This document shows positions 17,954-26,437 of a stretch of DNA of 64,000 nucleotides, one piece after another. Within the stretch, counting starts at the first letter, position 1, and each line of letters starts with the position of its first letter. A model generated the notes under the pieces. That model ran no database searches. It saw nothing but the letters and a program-made list of their open reading frames with translations, and was not told where the DNA came from. The translations under genes and the position numbers were made by a program. The DNA comes from Chryseobacterium jejuense (lineage in GTDB: Bacteria; Bacteroidota; Bacteroidia; Flavobacteriales; Weeksellaceae): NCBI RefSeq assembly GCF_017877355.1, contig NZ_JAGIPR010000002.1, forward strand, positions 682,001 through 746,000, read 5' to 3'.

Positions 17954-18820
17954 TTAAGAATGTTTTGAATTTAATTTATAGTAAGGCTCAGAATAATATT
18001 TACTGGGTTTAATGTATGCCACTTTCCTGTCAGCATCAAAAATCCAGATAAATCTTCGCATCATGTCTGCGCCAAAATAACTAACATTTTGATTCTTAAG
18101 ATCTCCTGCAAAAAATCCTACAGGAGCCTCTCTGAAAACAAAATCACCAAGTTTGAAAGATGGAAGAATTCCCTGTTTAATAACCAGAAGCTTATTACTG
18201 GAATTTTTCAGCGTTTTTTCTCCAATAATCTTTAGTTTTTTGTTGAGATCATATTTTTCAGCAAAATCATTACTATACAATATACCTCCTGAGTAACCGG
18301 ATTGAAGCACAAAATAAGTTCCCTGCTGCTTATCTCCATCTATAACATTATCCCCAGAAATGTGAAAAACTTCGTTCTCAAAAGTAATTTTAATAGGCTG
18401 AAACCCTTTCAGATCAGGTTTCTGATTATAAATCACAAACTGGTTGCTGTCATAATCAATCTTAAAGATCTTTCCCTCAAAAAGTCCTGTTCCAATTTTT
18501 CCATCAGCTTCCAAACCAGCCAGCTGATTGTCTGTAAACGTAATGTCTCCCCAGCTCATGCTGCCAATATCTACTGTATTATGTTCACTTATTTCCTCTT
18601 TATTAAAAATAATGTGATCTGCTTTCCGCTGCCGTTCCGGAGAAATAGCACCATCCTTCATGGCAATTTGAAACATCAGATCTAAAGAATCCTTTTTGTT
18701 TACAAGTGTTTTTACAATGATGTTATTATATTTTGTAACCCGGAAAGGAATAGTTTGCTGGGCTTTTATGCAGAAAAATCCAAAGGAAAGAAGCAGTGAA
18801 AAAACTGTTTTTTTGAGCAT
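17954..18820 (-). CDS. Secreted retropepsin-like fold protein, catalytic motif degenerate
   Basis: 288 residues with a signal peptide (KKTVFSLLLSFGFFCIKAQQ). The C-terminal pattern VSYFGADMMRRFIWIFDADR is characteristic of the bacterial aspartyl-protease (retropepsin-like) family, as is GTYFVLQSGYSGGILYSNDF for the second repeat. The expected D-T/S-G triads are missing: the first repeat reads MFQIAMKDGAISP and the second QSGYSGG. It may therefore be a non-catalytic relative. Compare the intact DTG/DSG motifs of the related gene at 32,488-33,337. Co-transcribed with the lipoprotein that follows. Confidence 0.65.
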   Translation of the reverse strand: MLKKTVFSLLLSFGFFCIKAQQTIPFRVTKYNNIIVKTLVNKKDSLDLMFQIAMKDGAISPERQRKADHIIFNKEEISEHNTVDIGSMSWGDITFTDNQLAGLEADGKIGTGLFEGKIFKIDYDSNQFVIYNQKPDLKGFQPIKITFENEVFHISGDNVIDGDKQQGTYFVLQSGYSGGILYSNDFAEKYDLNKKLKIIGEKTLKNSSNKLLVIKQGILPSFKLGDFVFREAPVGFFAGDLKNQNVSYFGADMMRRFIWIFDADRKVAYIKPSKYYSEPYYKLNSKHS

Positions 18821-18888
18821 TATTCGTGATTGGTATTTAAACCTTTAAATTTACCCATTATCTTTGGAACACCAAATAATAAAATGAT

Positions 18889-19407
18889 ATGATTGAAAAG
18901 TTACTTCAAAGCGGAATTCATTGGGAACATAAAGAATTTAAAAGGAATGAATTCCTGAAGACTTCAGGAAGTACGGATACTTATATTTATTTTATCGAAA
19001 AAGGAAGTGTGAGGATCTTTATGACAGATGAAAGTGAAGAAAGGATTATCCGTTTCGGATATGCCGGAAATATTATTGTCTCTCTGGATTCTTTCCTTTC
19101 CGGGAAACCTTCGGAACTTTATATTCAGGCCATCAAGAAAACAACGGTAAAAGTGTCTTCAAAAAAAGATTTCTATGAATTTATTCAATCTAATGAAGAG
19201 CACATGAAATTTTGGATAACTGTTTTGGAAGATCTTGTACTGCAGCAGCTGGAAAGAGAAAAAGATTTACTGATCAATGCTCCGGGTGAACGTTTTGAAA
19301 GAGTTTTAAAAAGAAGTCCGAAGCTATTTCAGGAGGTTCCCAATAAATATATTGCCAATTATCTCAGGATGTCTCCGGAAACCTTATCAAGGCTTAAAAA
19401 ATCTTGA
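18889..19407 (+). CDS. Crp/Fnr-type regulator, short helix-turn-helix
   Basis: 172 residues. A cyclic-nucleotide-binding-like beta-roll occupies about 20-115 (YFIEKGSVRIFMTDESEERI, GNIIVSLDSFLSG). After a dimer helix the protein ends just after the recognition segment YIANYLRMSPETLSRLKKS. This short Crp-like group is abundant in Bacteroidota; its ligand is generally unknown. Starts 68 bp from the divergent retropepsin-like gene. A -7 motif TATCTTTG lies at 18,859-18,866. Followed by DinB and Ogt genes. Confidence 0.85.
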   Translation: MIEKLLQSGIHWEHKEFKRNEFLKTSGSTDTYIYFIEKGSVRIFMTDESEERIIRFGYAGNIIVSLDSFLSGKPSELYIQAIKKTTVKVSSKKDFYEFIQSNEEHMKFWITVLEDLVLQQLEREKDLLINAPGERFERVLKRSPKLFQEVPNKYIANYLRMSPETLSRLKKS

Positions 19408-19460
19408 GTTCAATCAAGATTTAAGAATAAACCAATTCGGAAATTTGTAAAAAAACAGTA

Positions 19461-20009
19461 ATGAAAATCTCAACTACAGTATTGTTAGACGAATTAAAAA
19501 GCAGAACCGGACAACATTTGCAATATGCTGAAACTCTTTTATTGAAACCGGAAAATGAACTGAATTTCAGAATGACTGCTGATAGCTGGAGTACTTTGGA
19601 GTGTCTGGAACATCTCAACCGTTACGGAGACTTTTATATTCCTGAAATCTCACGTAAAGTTTCTTCTTCCAACACAACCCCGAAATCTGACTTTAAGCCC
19701 GGAATTCTAGGAAACTATTTTGCTAAAAGCATGCTTCCCAAAGAAAAACTAAATAAGATGAAGACGCTTAAAACCATGAATCCAATTCATAGCGAGTTAA
19801 ATAAAGAAGTTGTGAATGAATTTATAAAACAGCAGCAGCAATTACTGGATCTACTGGACCAAGCAAGGTATATTAATCTGGAAAAAATGAAAACTGCTAT
19901 CAGTATTTCAAAATTAATAACCCTGAAATTGGGAGATACTTTCCGTTTTGTTATTTATCATAATGCAAGGCATATAGCCCAGGCAGAAAGAGTTTTAAAG
20001 AATATATAA
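19461..20009 (+). CDS. DinB family protein
   Basis: 182 residues of a four-helix DinB/YfiT-type fold: MTADSWSTLECLEHLNRYGD supplies the first metal-site histidine (EHLNR), and FVIYHNARHIAQAERVL the second and third (HNARH). The family includes metal-dependent thiol transferases (bacillithiol, mycothiol users) and proteins of unknown role. It lies 53 bp after the Crp-like gene and 42 bp before ogt, so co-transcription is plausible. Confidence 0.85.
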   Translation: MKISTTVLLDELKSRTGQHLQYAETLLLKPENELNFRMTADSWSTLECLEHLNRYGDFYIPEISRKVSSSNTTPKSDFKPGILGNYFAKSMLPKEKLNKMKTLKTMNPIHSELNKEVVNEFIKQQQQLLDLLDQARYINLEKMKTAISISKLITLKLGDTFRFVIYHNARHIAQAERVLKNI

Positions 20010-20051
20010 AAGAGAGCGTATGAATTCCGGAAAAGTAGTAATTTTAAACTA

Positions 20052-20564
20052 ATGGAAATCATACACCAAAAAACGATACAGACTCCATTGGGAGAAATGA
20101 TAGCCTGTGCTATAGATCAGGGCATCTGTTTGCTTGAGTTTACAGACAGAAAAAATATTGAGAAGCAGCTCAAAGCTTTATCAAAGCAACTGAAAGCTGA
20201 AATTGTAGAAAAGGAGCACACCCATTTTCAACAGCTGGAACAGGAGTTAAAAGAATATTTTGAGGGCAACAGATCCAAGTTTGAAGTTCCTTTATTTACC
20301 ACAGGTACAGAATTTCAGGAAAAAGTATGGCAGCTGCTTCGTGAAATACCAATGGGAGAGATCAGAACCTACAAGCAGCAATCAGAATTTCTGGGGAATC
20401 CAAAGGCAATACGTGCTGTAGGAACAGCCAATGGAATCAATAAGATCGCTATTTTAATTCCATGTCATCGTGTTATTGGCTCCAATGGGGAATTGGTAGG
20501 TTATGCAGGCGGAATCTGGAGAAAACAAAAGCTCTTGGAACTGGAAAAAGCCATTTTATTTTAA
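20052..20564 (+). CDS. ogt: Methylated-DNA-protein-cysteine methyltransferase
   Basis: 170 residues. Suicide repair of O6-alkylguanine: the acceptor is Cys138 in the motif IPCHRVIG, with the helix-turn-helix RAVGTANGINKIAI just before it. N-terminal ribonuclease-H-like domain as usual. The protein is strikingly like the C-terminal domain of the Ada protein encoded 1 kb downstream; the two end in the same 18 residues (GGIWRKQKLLELEKAILF). That points to a duplication. Probably transcribed with dinB. Confidence 0.93.
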   Translation: MEIIHQKTIQTPLGEMIACAIDQGICLLEFTDRKNIEKQLKALSKQLKAEIVEKEHTHFQQLEQELKEYFEGNRSKFEVPLFTTGTEFQEKVWQLLREIPMGEIRTYKQQSEFLGNPKAIRAVGTANGINKIAILIPCHRVIGSNGELVGYAGGIWRKQKLLELEKAILF

Positions 20565-20680
20565 GTTGATGGAAGCAGGATGTACTGTAAGTCGTTTAAT
20601 GAATGGTGTTTATTGTGAAATCTGGTCAAAAGCTTAGATATATCACTTAAATTGACTTAAATTATTGACTTACTTTCAAT

Positions 20681-20711
20681 AACTTCCAGCTTCCTGCCTC
20701 TAACTTCCTTA
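20681..20711 (+). repeat. Short TTCCAGCTTCCTGCCTCT-type repeat
   Basis: A pyrimidine-rich AACTTCCAGCTTCCTGCC word within the 220-bp gap between ogt and the PEP-mutase-like gene. The same word family occurs as an inverted pair at 54,482-54,603 and singly near 44,150. The rest of the gap shows no gene. Confidence 0.4.
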
Positions 20712-20784
20712 CTCAAAAAAATACCTGTTCATTTTTCGGTTGCAGCCACCTGAACAATCTTCCTACTTTTGAATAAAAAAGATA

Positions 20785-21549
20785 ATGATCAGTTTCAAAA
20801 ATTTACACCAAAATAATGAACCTCTATTATTGGGCAATGTATGGAATGTACAGAGTGCAAGAGTATTAGAAAAGGCTGGTTATAAAGCCCTGGCAACCTC
20901 AAGTTCGGCAGTTGCGATGAGTTTAGGATATGAAGATGGAGAACAGATGAGCTTTGAAGAGTATTTTTATATCATCAAAAGGATAAAAGCATCCGTTTCA
21001 ATCCCTTTATCTGTAGATTTGGAAGGCGGATATGGAAATACCCATGAAATAATTGTTTCCAATATCATACAATTACTGGAAATAGGTGTAGTAGGAATAA
21101 ACTTGGAAGATAGCTGTATGGTTGACGGAAAGAGAGAGCTTTTAAATAGCGATGTATTTTTTAAAAAATTAAGTAATATTCTGTCAGCATTGAAGGAAAG
21201 AAGGAGTGAAATCTTTATCAATGTAAGAACCGATCCTTTTTTATTAGGAATAGAAAATGCATTGGAAGAAACAGTAAAGAGAATTGAACTGTTTGAAAAA
21301 CTGGATGTAGATGGAGTATTTGTTCCCGGAATGACCCATATTGAGGATATTAAAACAGTTGTAAACGCCACATCTCTTCCAATTAATGTGATGTGTTTAG
21401 CTGATCTCCCGGGTTTTGAAATCTTAAAAACATTAGGAGTAAAAAGGATTACTTCAGGAGCTTTTTTAAACAATCATATTTACCGCGAGCTCGAAAGAAT
21501 CAGCAATACAGTTACAAATAACAAAAGCTTTGCAGCACTTTTCATCTGA
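20785..21549 (+). CDS. Isocitrate lyase/PEP mutase family protein
   Basis: 254 residues of a TIM-barrel with family marks ATSSSAVAMSLGYEDGEQMS, VDLEGGYG (metal-binding Asp/Glu) and GVVGINLEDS. Members cleave or form C-C or C-P bonds next to a carboxylate (oxaloacetate hydrolase, 2-methylisocitrate lyase, PEP mutase). The general sub-type found next to ada/alkA in many bacteria has no defined substrate. The stop is 2 bp from the ada start, so the pair is translationally linked. Confidence 0.85.
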   Translation: MISFKNLHQNNEPLLLGNVWNVQSARVLEKAGYKALATSSSAVAMSLGYEDGEQMSFEEYFYIIKRIKASVSIPLSVDLEGGYGNTHEIIVSNIIQLLEIGVVGINLEDSCMVDGKRELLNSDVFFKKLSNILSALKERRSEIFINVRTDPFLLGIENALEETVKRIELFEKLDVDGVFVPGMTHIEDIKTVVNATSLPINVMCLADLPGFEILKTLGVKRITSGAFLNNHIYRELERISNTVTNNKSFAALFI

Positions 21550-21551
21550 TT

Positions 21552-22595
21552 ATGGAACTTACAGAACAAATTATGTACGATGCTTCCTTTCGTAAGGATT
21601 CTTCGTTTGAAGGAATTTTCTGGATGGGAGTTAGGACAACCGGAATATTCTGCCGGCCAACCTGTACTGCCCGTAAACCCAAATTTGAAAACGTAGAATT
21701 TTTTTCCAATACAAAAGAGGCTATGTTGAAAGGGTATCGTCCCTGTAAAGTTTGTAAGCCGCTGGAAACCATGAATGTAACACCTTTGTATATCAAGGAG
21801 TTGCTGCAGGAGATTTCTGGTGACCCTACTTTAAAACTTAAAGATTATGATTTAGTGAAAAGAGGGTTGGAGCCGGCAACGATACGCAGATGGTTTCTGA
21901 AACACCATGGAGTAACATTTCATACTTTTCAGAGAATGTCTAAACTGAATACAGCATTTAAAAAACTTCAGCAAGGAGAACTTGTTACAGAAGTTGCTTT
22001 TGATTCAGGGTATGAAAGTTTGAGTGGCTTTAATGAAAGCTTTAAAAATATTTTCGGAGTTTCGCCTGGCAAAAATAAAACAGAAAAGATTATTGATCTG
22101 AAAAGAATTGAAACCATGCTGGGAACAATGGTTGCCTGTGCTGATGAGCATGGAATTTGTCTTCTTGAGTTTTCAGACAGAAAAGCTCTTCCTACAGAAC
22201 TGAAGAATATTTCAAAATCCTTTAATGCTAATATTGTGCAGGGAGAAAATCCTCATTTTACAAAGTTGGAAAAGGAACTCTCCGAATATTTTGAAGGGAA
22301 AAGAACTGAGTTTACAGTTCCTCTTTCTCCGGTAGGAACTGCTTTTCAGAAAGAAGTATGGGTGATTCTACAACAAATTCCTTACGGTAGAACAAGAAGT
22401 TATCAGGAGCAGGCTGATATTCTCGGAAATTCTAAATCAGTTCGGGCTGTAGCCAATGCCAACGGATTAAATAAAATATCCATTCTGATTCCCTGCCATA
22501 GAGTTATTGGAAGCAATGGCCATCTAACGGGCTATGGGGGTGGAATCTGGAGAAAACAAAAATTATTGGAGCTAGAGAAAGCTATTTTATTTTGA
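21552..22595 (+). CDS. ada: Bifunctional Ada: methyl-phosphotriester sensor/activator and O6-methylguanine methyltransferase
   Basis: 347 residues in the E. coli Ada order. The zinc domain has Cys34 (TGIFCRPTC), Cys38, Cys65 and Cys68 (RPCKVCKP). An AraC-type helix-turn-helix follows (KRGLEPATIRRWFLKHHGVT, FDSGYESLSGFNESFKNIFG). The C-terminal methyltransferase has acceptor Cys315 in IPCHRVIG. Methylation of the N-terminal cysteine converts Ada into an activator of the alkylation response. Linked to the PEP-mutase-like gene upstream and near a paralogous ogt. Confidence 0.94.
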   Translation: MELTEQIMYDASFRKDSSFEGIFWMGVRTTGIFCRPTCTARKPKFENVEFFSNTKEAMLKGYRPCKVCKPLETMNVTPLYIKELLQEISGDPTLKLKDYDLVKRGLEPATIRRWFLKHHGVTFHTFQRMSKLNTAFKKLQQGELVTEVAFDSGYESLSGFNESFKNIFGVSPGKNKTEKIIDLKRIETMLGTMVACADEHGICLLEFSDRKALPTELKNISKSFNANIVQGENPHFTKLEKELSEYFEGKRTEFTVPLSPVGTAFQKEVWVILQQIPYGRTRSYQEQADILGNSKSVRAVANANGLNKISILIPCHRVIGSNGHLTGYGGGIWRKQKLLELEKAILF

Positions 22596-22624
22596 TTTTC
22601 GTAATTTTAAACAAAAATTTACAC

Positions 22625-23227
22625 GTGAAAAAGTTATTAGCAGCAGTTTGTATTTCAGTTTCAGCGTTCACTTTCGCACAGGATTATTCTGTACCAGCGG
22701 CAAGTCCGCGTCAGAAAGTAGAACAGCAGTTTTCTATGTCTAAAATTTCTGTCGACTACGGAAGACCGGGAGTAAAAGGACGTAAGATTTTTGGAGAACT
22801 GGTTCCTTATGGCCAGATTTGGAGAGCAGGAGCTAACTCATCTACAAAAATTACATTTGGACAGACCGTTAATTTTGGCGGGAAAAATGTTCCGGCAGGT
22901 ACTTACGGATTATTCATTGTTCCTACTGAAAAAGAATGGAAAGTAATTCTGAACAAAGATTTCCAGCAGTGGGGCGCATATACTTATGACCCGAAACAGG
23001 ATGTGGTAGATGTTACAGTACCGGTAAATAAACTGGCAGACAAACAGGAATGGTTTGAAATTACCCTGAACCCAACAGATGAAAACTCAGGAAATCTTGT
23101 GATTAAATGGGATATGAATCAGGCTGAAATTCCGTTGAAACCGGCGAAATTAGATACAGTAATCAAGATTTCTGATAAGTTGAAAGAAATCCAGAGAATA
23201 GAATCAGACTCTAACAAAAAAGGCTAA
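22625..23227 (+). CDS. Secreted DUF2911 protein
   Basis: 200 residues from a GTG start at 22,625, chosen because it opens a clean signal peptide (KKLLAAVCISVSAFTFAQ). The longer frame would overlap the ada stop and place polar residues first. The mature domain shows the DUF2911 pattern: VDYGRPGVKGRKIFGELVPY, IWRAGANSSTKITF and PAGTYGLFIVPTEKEWKVIL. Common in Bacteroidota, exported, function unknown. 29 bp after ada. Confidence 0.85.
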   Translation: MKKLLAAVCISVSAFTFAQDYSVPAASPRQKVEQQFSMSKISVDYGRPGVKGRKIFGELVPYGQIWRAGANSSTKITFGQTVNFGGKNVPAGTYGLFIVPTEKEWKVILNKDFQQWGAYTYDPKQDVVDVTVPVNKLADKQEWFEITLNPTDENSGNLVIKWDMNQAEIPLKPAKLDTVIKISDKLKEIQRIESDSNKKG

Positions 23228-23229
23228 GC

Positions 23230-23757
23230 ATGAATTTTTCTATTCAGCCTGTTTTAGAGAATGAAGAATTTCAATTAATCCCCTTACAGCAAGGGGATTT
23301 TGAATCTTTATATGAAGTAGCATCAGATCCTAAAGTATGGGAACAGCATCCTAACAAAGACCGTTATCAAAGAGAAGTCTTTGAAAATTTCTTTCTGGGA
23401 GCCATGGAAAGTAAAGGCGCCTTCAAAATTGTTGAGAAAGCAACGGGAGACGTACTGGGAAGCAGTCGTTATTATAACTTTGATGAAAATGACAGTCATA
23501 TTTTCATCGGCTATACTTTCTATGGTACAAAATCTTGGGGAAAAGGAACCAATCCGAAGGTTAAGAAACTGATGTTGGATTATATCTTCCAACATGTAGA
23601 TAAAGTTCATTTTCACATCGGAAAAGAAAATTTCCGTTCACAGAAAGCACTGGAAAAACTTGGTGGGATAAAAATAGCGGAAGAAGAAGTGGCTTATTTT
23701 GCAGAACCTACAAGAACCAATTTTGTATACGAGATTAAAAAAGAAGATTGGGCATGA
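23230..23757 (+). CDS. GNAT family N-acetyltransferase (RimJ/RimL-like)
   Basis: 175 residues. Family pattern: FQLIPLQQGDFESLYEVASD at the start, GSSRYYNFDENDSHIFIGYT (strand 4), GTNPKVKKLMLDYIFQHVDK (acetyl-CoA region) and FRSQKALEKLGG at the end. Probably acetylates an amine on a small molecule or protein N-terminus; substrate unknown. Begins 2 bp after DUF2911 and overlaps the cupin gene by 4 bp (ATGA). Confidence 0.85.
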   Translation: MNFSIQPVLENEEFQLIPLQQGDFESLYEVASDPKVWEQHPNKDRYQREVFENFFLGAMESKGAFKIVEKATGDVLGSSRYYNFDENDSHIFIGYTFYGTKSWGKGTNPKVKKLMLDYIFQHVDKVHFHIGKENFRSQKALEKLGGIKIAEEEVAYFAEPTRTNFVYEIKKEDWA

Positions 23758-24125
23758 AAAAATATAAAATCCAGCAATCACCATTTGTCGTTCCTACTAC
23801 AGATGGAAAACTGATTGAAGAACATTGGGGAAATTCTACAGGAAATTCTAATATTTCCATTGCCCACATGGTAGCTCCCCCGGATTGGAGCGAGCCTCAT
23901 CAAACTCCTGAATTTGATGAATTTACTTACATCATTTCAGGGAAAAAACAGTTTGAAATTGACGGAGAAATTGTAGTACTTGAAAAAGGAAACAGTATTC
24001 TTATAGAAAAAGGAGCAAGAATCCGTTACAGTAACCCATTTTCAGAGCCTTGTGAGTATCTTGCGATCTGTCTGCCTGCATTTTCAATGGAGCTGGTAAA
24101 CAGGGAAGTGGAAGGAGTAGATTAA
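23754..24125 (+). CDS. Cupin domain protein
   Basis: 123 residues from the ATG at 23,754, which overlaps the GNAT stop. Single small beta-barrel with cupin motif 1 (SEPHQTPEFDEFTYIISG, metal ligands His and Glu) and motif 2 (KGNSILIEKGARIRYSNP, without the usual histidine). Could be an isomerase, dioxygenase or sugar-binding protein; not assignable. Last long gene of the ada-type operon, followed after 8 bp by a 32-codon ORF. Confidence 0.8.
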   Translation: MKKYKIQQSPFVVPTTDGKLIEEHWGNSTGNSNISIAHMVAPPDWSEPHQTPEFDEFTYIISGKKQFEIDGEIVVLEKGNSILIEKGARIRYSNPFSEPCEYLAICLPAFSMELVNREVEGVD

Positions 24126-24133
24126 AAGTATTT

Positions 24134-24232
24134 ATGGTGACACAGATTTGTCCTGAATGTAAGGGGAATTCTTTTACATGGTGCTCTCGCTGTAATACAA
24201 TACAAAAAATAGAAAAGCTGTCTCGAAACTGA
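24134..24232 (+). CDS. Small zinc-ribbon-like protein (32 residues)
   Basis: Too short for ordinary ORF lists. The product reads MVTQICPECKGNSFTWCSRC and continues to KLSRN. Two CxxC knuckles (Cys6/Cys9 and Cys17/Cys20, spaced by 7) form a rudimentary zinc ribbon. It starts 8 bp after the cupin stop, in the same direction, and its stop codon lies in the loop of the operon terminator, so the transcript ends with this ORF. The four regularly spaced cysteines argue against chance. Function unknown. Confidence 0.5.
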   Translation: MVTQICPECKGNSFTWCSRCNTIQKIEKLSRN

Positions 24233-24244
24233 GATGGCTTTTTT
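24214..24244 (+). terminator. Intrinsic terminator of the ada-cupin operon
   Basis: AAAGCTGTCTC (24,214-24,224), loop GAAACT, GAGATGGCTTT (24,231-24,241), then Ts to 24,244. The 11-bp stem contains two G-U pairs. The small zinc-ribbon ORF stops within it. Confidence 0.85.
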
Positions 24245-24419
24245 GTCTTAAAACTGAGTAGAATATTTTAATTAAAAACAATAAAAAAAATATTTTAGAT
24301 ATCAGTAAGTTATCTTTTTGATAAGGATATCATCATCTGTAGATACCGATTGTTATTAATTATTTTGTAAGTTCGCGCGCCGAAAATAAGTAGGTACATT
24401 TAACTTTTTAATAAAATAT

Positions 24420-24803
24420 ATGAAAAACAATCTATCCCTTGTATTGTTGTTAGGCATTGCGCTTTCCACAACTTCTTGTGCAACCATTTTTACAGGAACC
24501 CGTGATAAAATTACTTTCAATTCCACTCCTGAAGGAGCTAAAGTAATTCATAATGGAGAGGAAAAATGTGTGACACCTTGTACTGTACCTATTTCTAGAT
24601 CTTTAAGTAAGCAATTCGTTACTATTGAAAAAGAAGGCTTCGATTCACAGAAAGTAAAGCTGGATAAGTCATTTAATGCAGTAACGCTTCTTAATATCCT
24701 GTTTGGAGGGGCAATAGGCGTTGGAATTGACGCTGCAACAGGCTCTCTGACAAAATATTCTACTAAGAAATATAATATTGAATTAGAGGCAAAGCAACCA
24801 TAA
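24420..24803 (+). CDS. PEGA-like lipoprotein
   Basis: 127 residues: lipoprotein signal (LVLLLGIALSTTSCATIF, lipobox TTSC), then a short domain of PEGA type (NSTPEGAKVIHNGEEKCVTP, followed by ITIEKEGFDSQKV-like strands). A hydrophobic glycine-rich stretch LLNILFGGAIGVGIDAATG comes near the end, as in many Bacteroidota PEGA lipoproteins. Role probably structural in the envelope. Monocistronic, with 187 bp upstream and a strong hairpin downstream. Confidence 0.8.
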   Translation: MKNNLSLVLLLGIALSTTSCATIFTGTRDKITFNSTPEGAKVIHNGEEKCVTPCTVPISRSLSKQFVTIEKEGFDSQKVKLDKSFNAVTLLNILFGGAIGVGIDAATGSLTKYSTKKYNIELEAKQP

Positions 24804-24823
24804 AATAAAGATGTAAAAATAAT

Positions 24824-24864
24824 AATGTACCAATGAATGACTCACGCCAAAGCATTGGTACATT
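24824..24864. terminator. Hairpin between convergent genes
   Basis: AATGTACCAATG (24,824-24,835) pairs perfectly with CATTGGTACATT (24,853-24,864) over a 17-nt loop. It sits between the PEGA lipoprotein and the minus-strand hydrolase and could terminate both. Confidence 0.65.
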
Positions 24865-24892
24865 GCTATACTGTTATATTGTTACATTGAAT

Positions 24893-25636
24893 TTACTTCA
24901 GTATTTCCTTTAAAAACATCAAGGTATGATTCCAGGCTCTTTTAGCCATTGTTTCATTATAATCCGGAGATTTAGGATCTGTGAAAGTATGTTTAGAATG
25001 AGCGTAAGTAATGATTTGCCAGTCTGCATTTCCCTCATTCATTTCTTTGATGAGGTTGCTGTAATCTTCAGGTGTTACTCCTTTGTCATCTGCCGGATTT
25101 TCAACCAAAATTTTAGCATTTAATTTTTCATTTTTTCTGCTTTGATCTCTTCCCAGGCTTCCATGAATAGAAACTACTCCGGCAACAGGTAAATTTCCTC
25201 TGGCAGATTCCAGTGCGCCTGTTCCTCCGAAACAATATCCGATAATGGCTGTTTTATCAGCAATGGCTCCATTCTTTTTCAGCTGTTCTAATGCCAGTGA
25301 AATTCTTTTTTGATATTCTGCATAATTCTTTTTGTAATACCCTGAACTTTTAGCTGCCTCTTCACTGTTAGCAGGAATTTTTCCTTCCCCATAAATATCT
25401 GCAATGAAAGCAATATACCCTTGTTTTTCAAGTTCAAGGGCTGCTGTTCTGGCTTCTTCATCAATGCCCTTCCAGGCGGGAAGAATAAGGACTCCGGGAA
25501 GTTTTTTTCCTGCATTGGAAGTTATTAAACCATTCAGTTTTTGTGAACCGTCCTGATAGGAAACCGTTTTAAGGTTTTGGCTGAAAAGGCTTCCTGAAAC
25601 GATAATACATGCGGTTAATAAGATTGAACGTATCAT
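24893..25636 (-). CDS. Exported dienelactone hydrolase family protein
   Basis: 247 residues with a signal peptide (SILLTACIIVSGSLFSQ). Alpha/beta hydrolase of the DLH type: nucleophile Cys in GYCFGGTGALE, acid in the segment ENPADDKGVTPED, and histidine in AHSKHTFTDPKSPDYNETMA. DLH proteins hydrolyse lactones or other esters with a Cys-His-Asp triad. Export suggests a periplasmic substrate. Stand-alone gene. Confidence 0.88.
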   Translation of the reverse strand: MIRSILLTACIIVSGSLFSQNLKTVSYQDGSQKLNGLITSNAGKKLPGVLILPAWKGIDEEARTAALELEKQGYIAFIADIYGEGKIPANSEEAAKSSGYYKKNYAEYQKRISLALEQLKKNGAIADKTAIIGYCFGGTGALESARGNLPVAGVVSIHGSLGRDQSRKNEKLNAKILVENPADDKGVTPEDYSNLIKEMNEGNADWQIITYAHSKHTFTDPKSPDYNETMAKRAWNHTLMFLKEILK

Positions 25637-25792
25637 ATTTTTTATTTTTTGTGATAGTTTAGGAGTATTAAAATTGCTTATAGCTCAATGTTTCAATTAC
25701 TAATAAACTTTTTTTCATATTGACTGTATTACTTATCTAAATTAATGAAAATAACTTAGTTGAGAATTATTAAATATTTATAATGTAGAGAA

Positions 25793-26404
25793 TCAGATCT
25801 CAACACCCAGATGAGCCAGTTCCTGCTTCAGATCTGTATCCGGCTGAATATGGATGGTATTGAATCCAAGCGCTTGTGCCATTTCAATATTCTTAGAATT
25901 ATCATCAATGAAAACAGATTCTTCTGCATGGATGTTATATCTTTCCAGTAAAACGTGCCAGATTTTAGGATCAGGTTTAATCAGTTTTTCCGTTCCGGAA
26001 ACCACAATTTTTCCATCAAAAAGCTGGAAGAAATCATAATTTTCCAAAGCATAAGGAAATGTTTCAGCAGACCAGTTCGTTAACCCGAATAACTGATAAT
26101 CTGTATTTTTTAATTGTCTTAAAACGTCAACATTCTGAGGGATATCGCTTTTCAGCATCACAGTCCAGTTATCATAATAAGCCCTGATGTCCTTTTCCCA
26201 TTCCGGAAACTTTTTCACCTGGATTTCAGTTCCTTCCGAAAGACTTCTTCCTCGGTCCTGTTCAATATTCCATTCATCCTGAGCGATATTTTCCAGAAAA
26301 TATTCCATTTTTTCATCATCCCTGAAATAATCCTTAAAGAAATATCTAGGATTCCAATCCATTAAAACCCCTCCGAAATCGAATATTATATTTTTAATTT
26401 TCAT
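25793..26404 (-). CDS. HAD family hydrolase (YihX-like phosphatase)
   Basis: 203 residues with all four HAD motifs: FDFGGVLMDW (nucleophile Asp9, acid Asp11 replaced by Gly-Gly context typical of YihX types), LTNWS (motif II), GTEKLIKPDP (Lys, motif III) and FIDDNSKNIEMA (motif IV). Likely a small-molecule phosphatase such as alpha-glucose-1-phosphatase or an FMN phosphatase. Precise substrate open. Same strand as the HsdR_N gene 33 bp upstream. Confidence 0.85.
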   Translation of the reverse strand: MKIKNIIFDFGGVLMDWNPRYFFKDYFRDDEKMEYFLENIAQDEWNIEQDRGRSLSEGTEIQVKKFPEWEKDIRAYYDNWTVMLKSDIPQNVDVLRQLKNTDYQLFGLTNWSAETFPYALENYDFFQLFDGKIVVSGTEKLIKPDPKIWHVLLERYNIHAEESVFIDDNSKNIEMAQALGFNTIHIQPDTDLKQELAHLGVEI

Positions 26405-26437
26405 ATTGATATTTGTTCTTTATTTTTTGCTCAAACT

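Noticed and set aside
24824..24864. Attachment site or mobile-element end
   Set aside because: The perfect inverted repeat lies between convergent genes and is better explained as a terminator.
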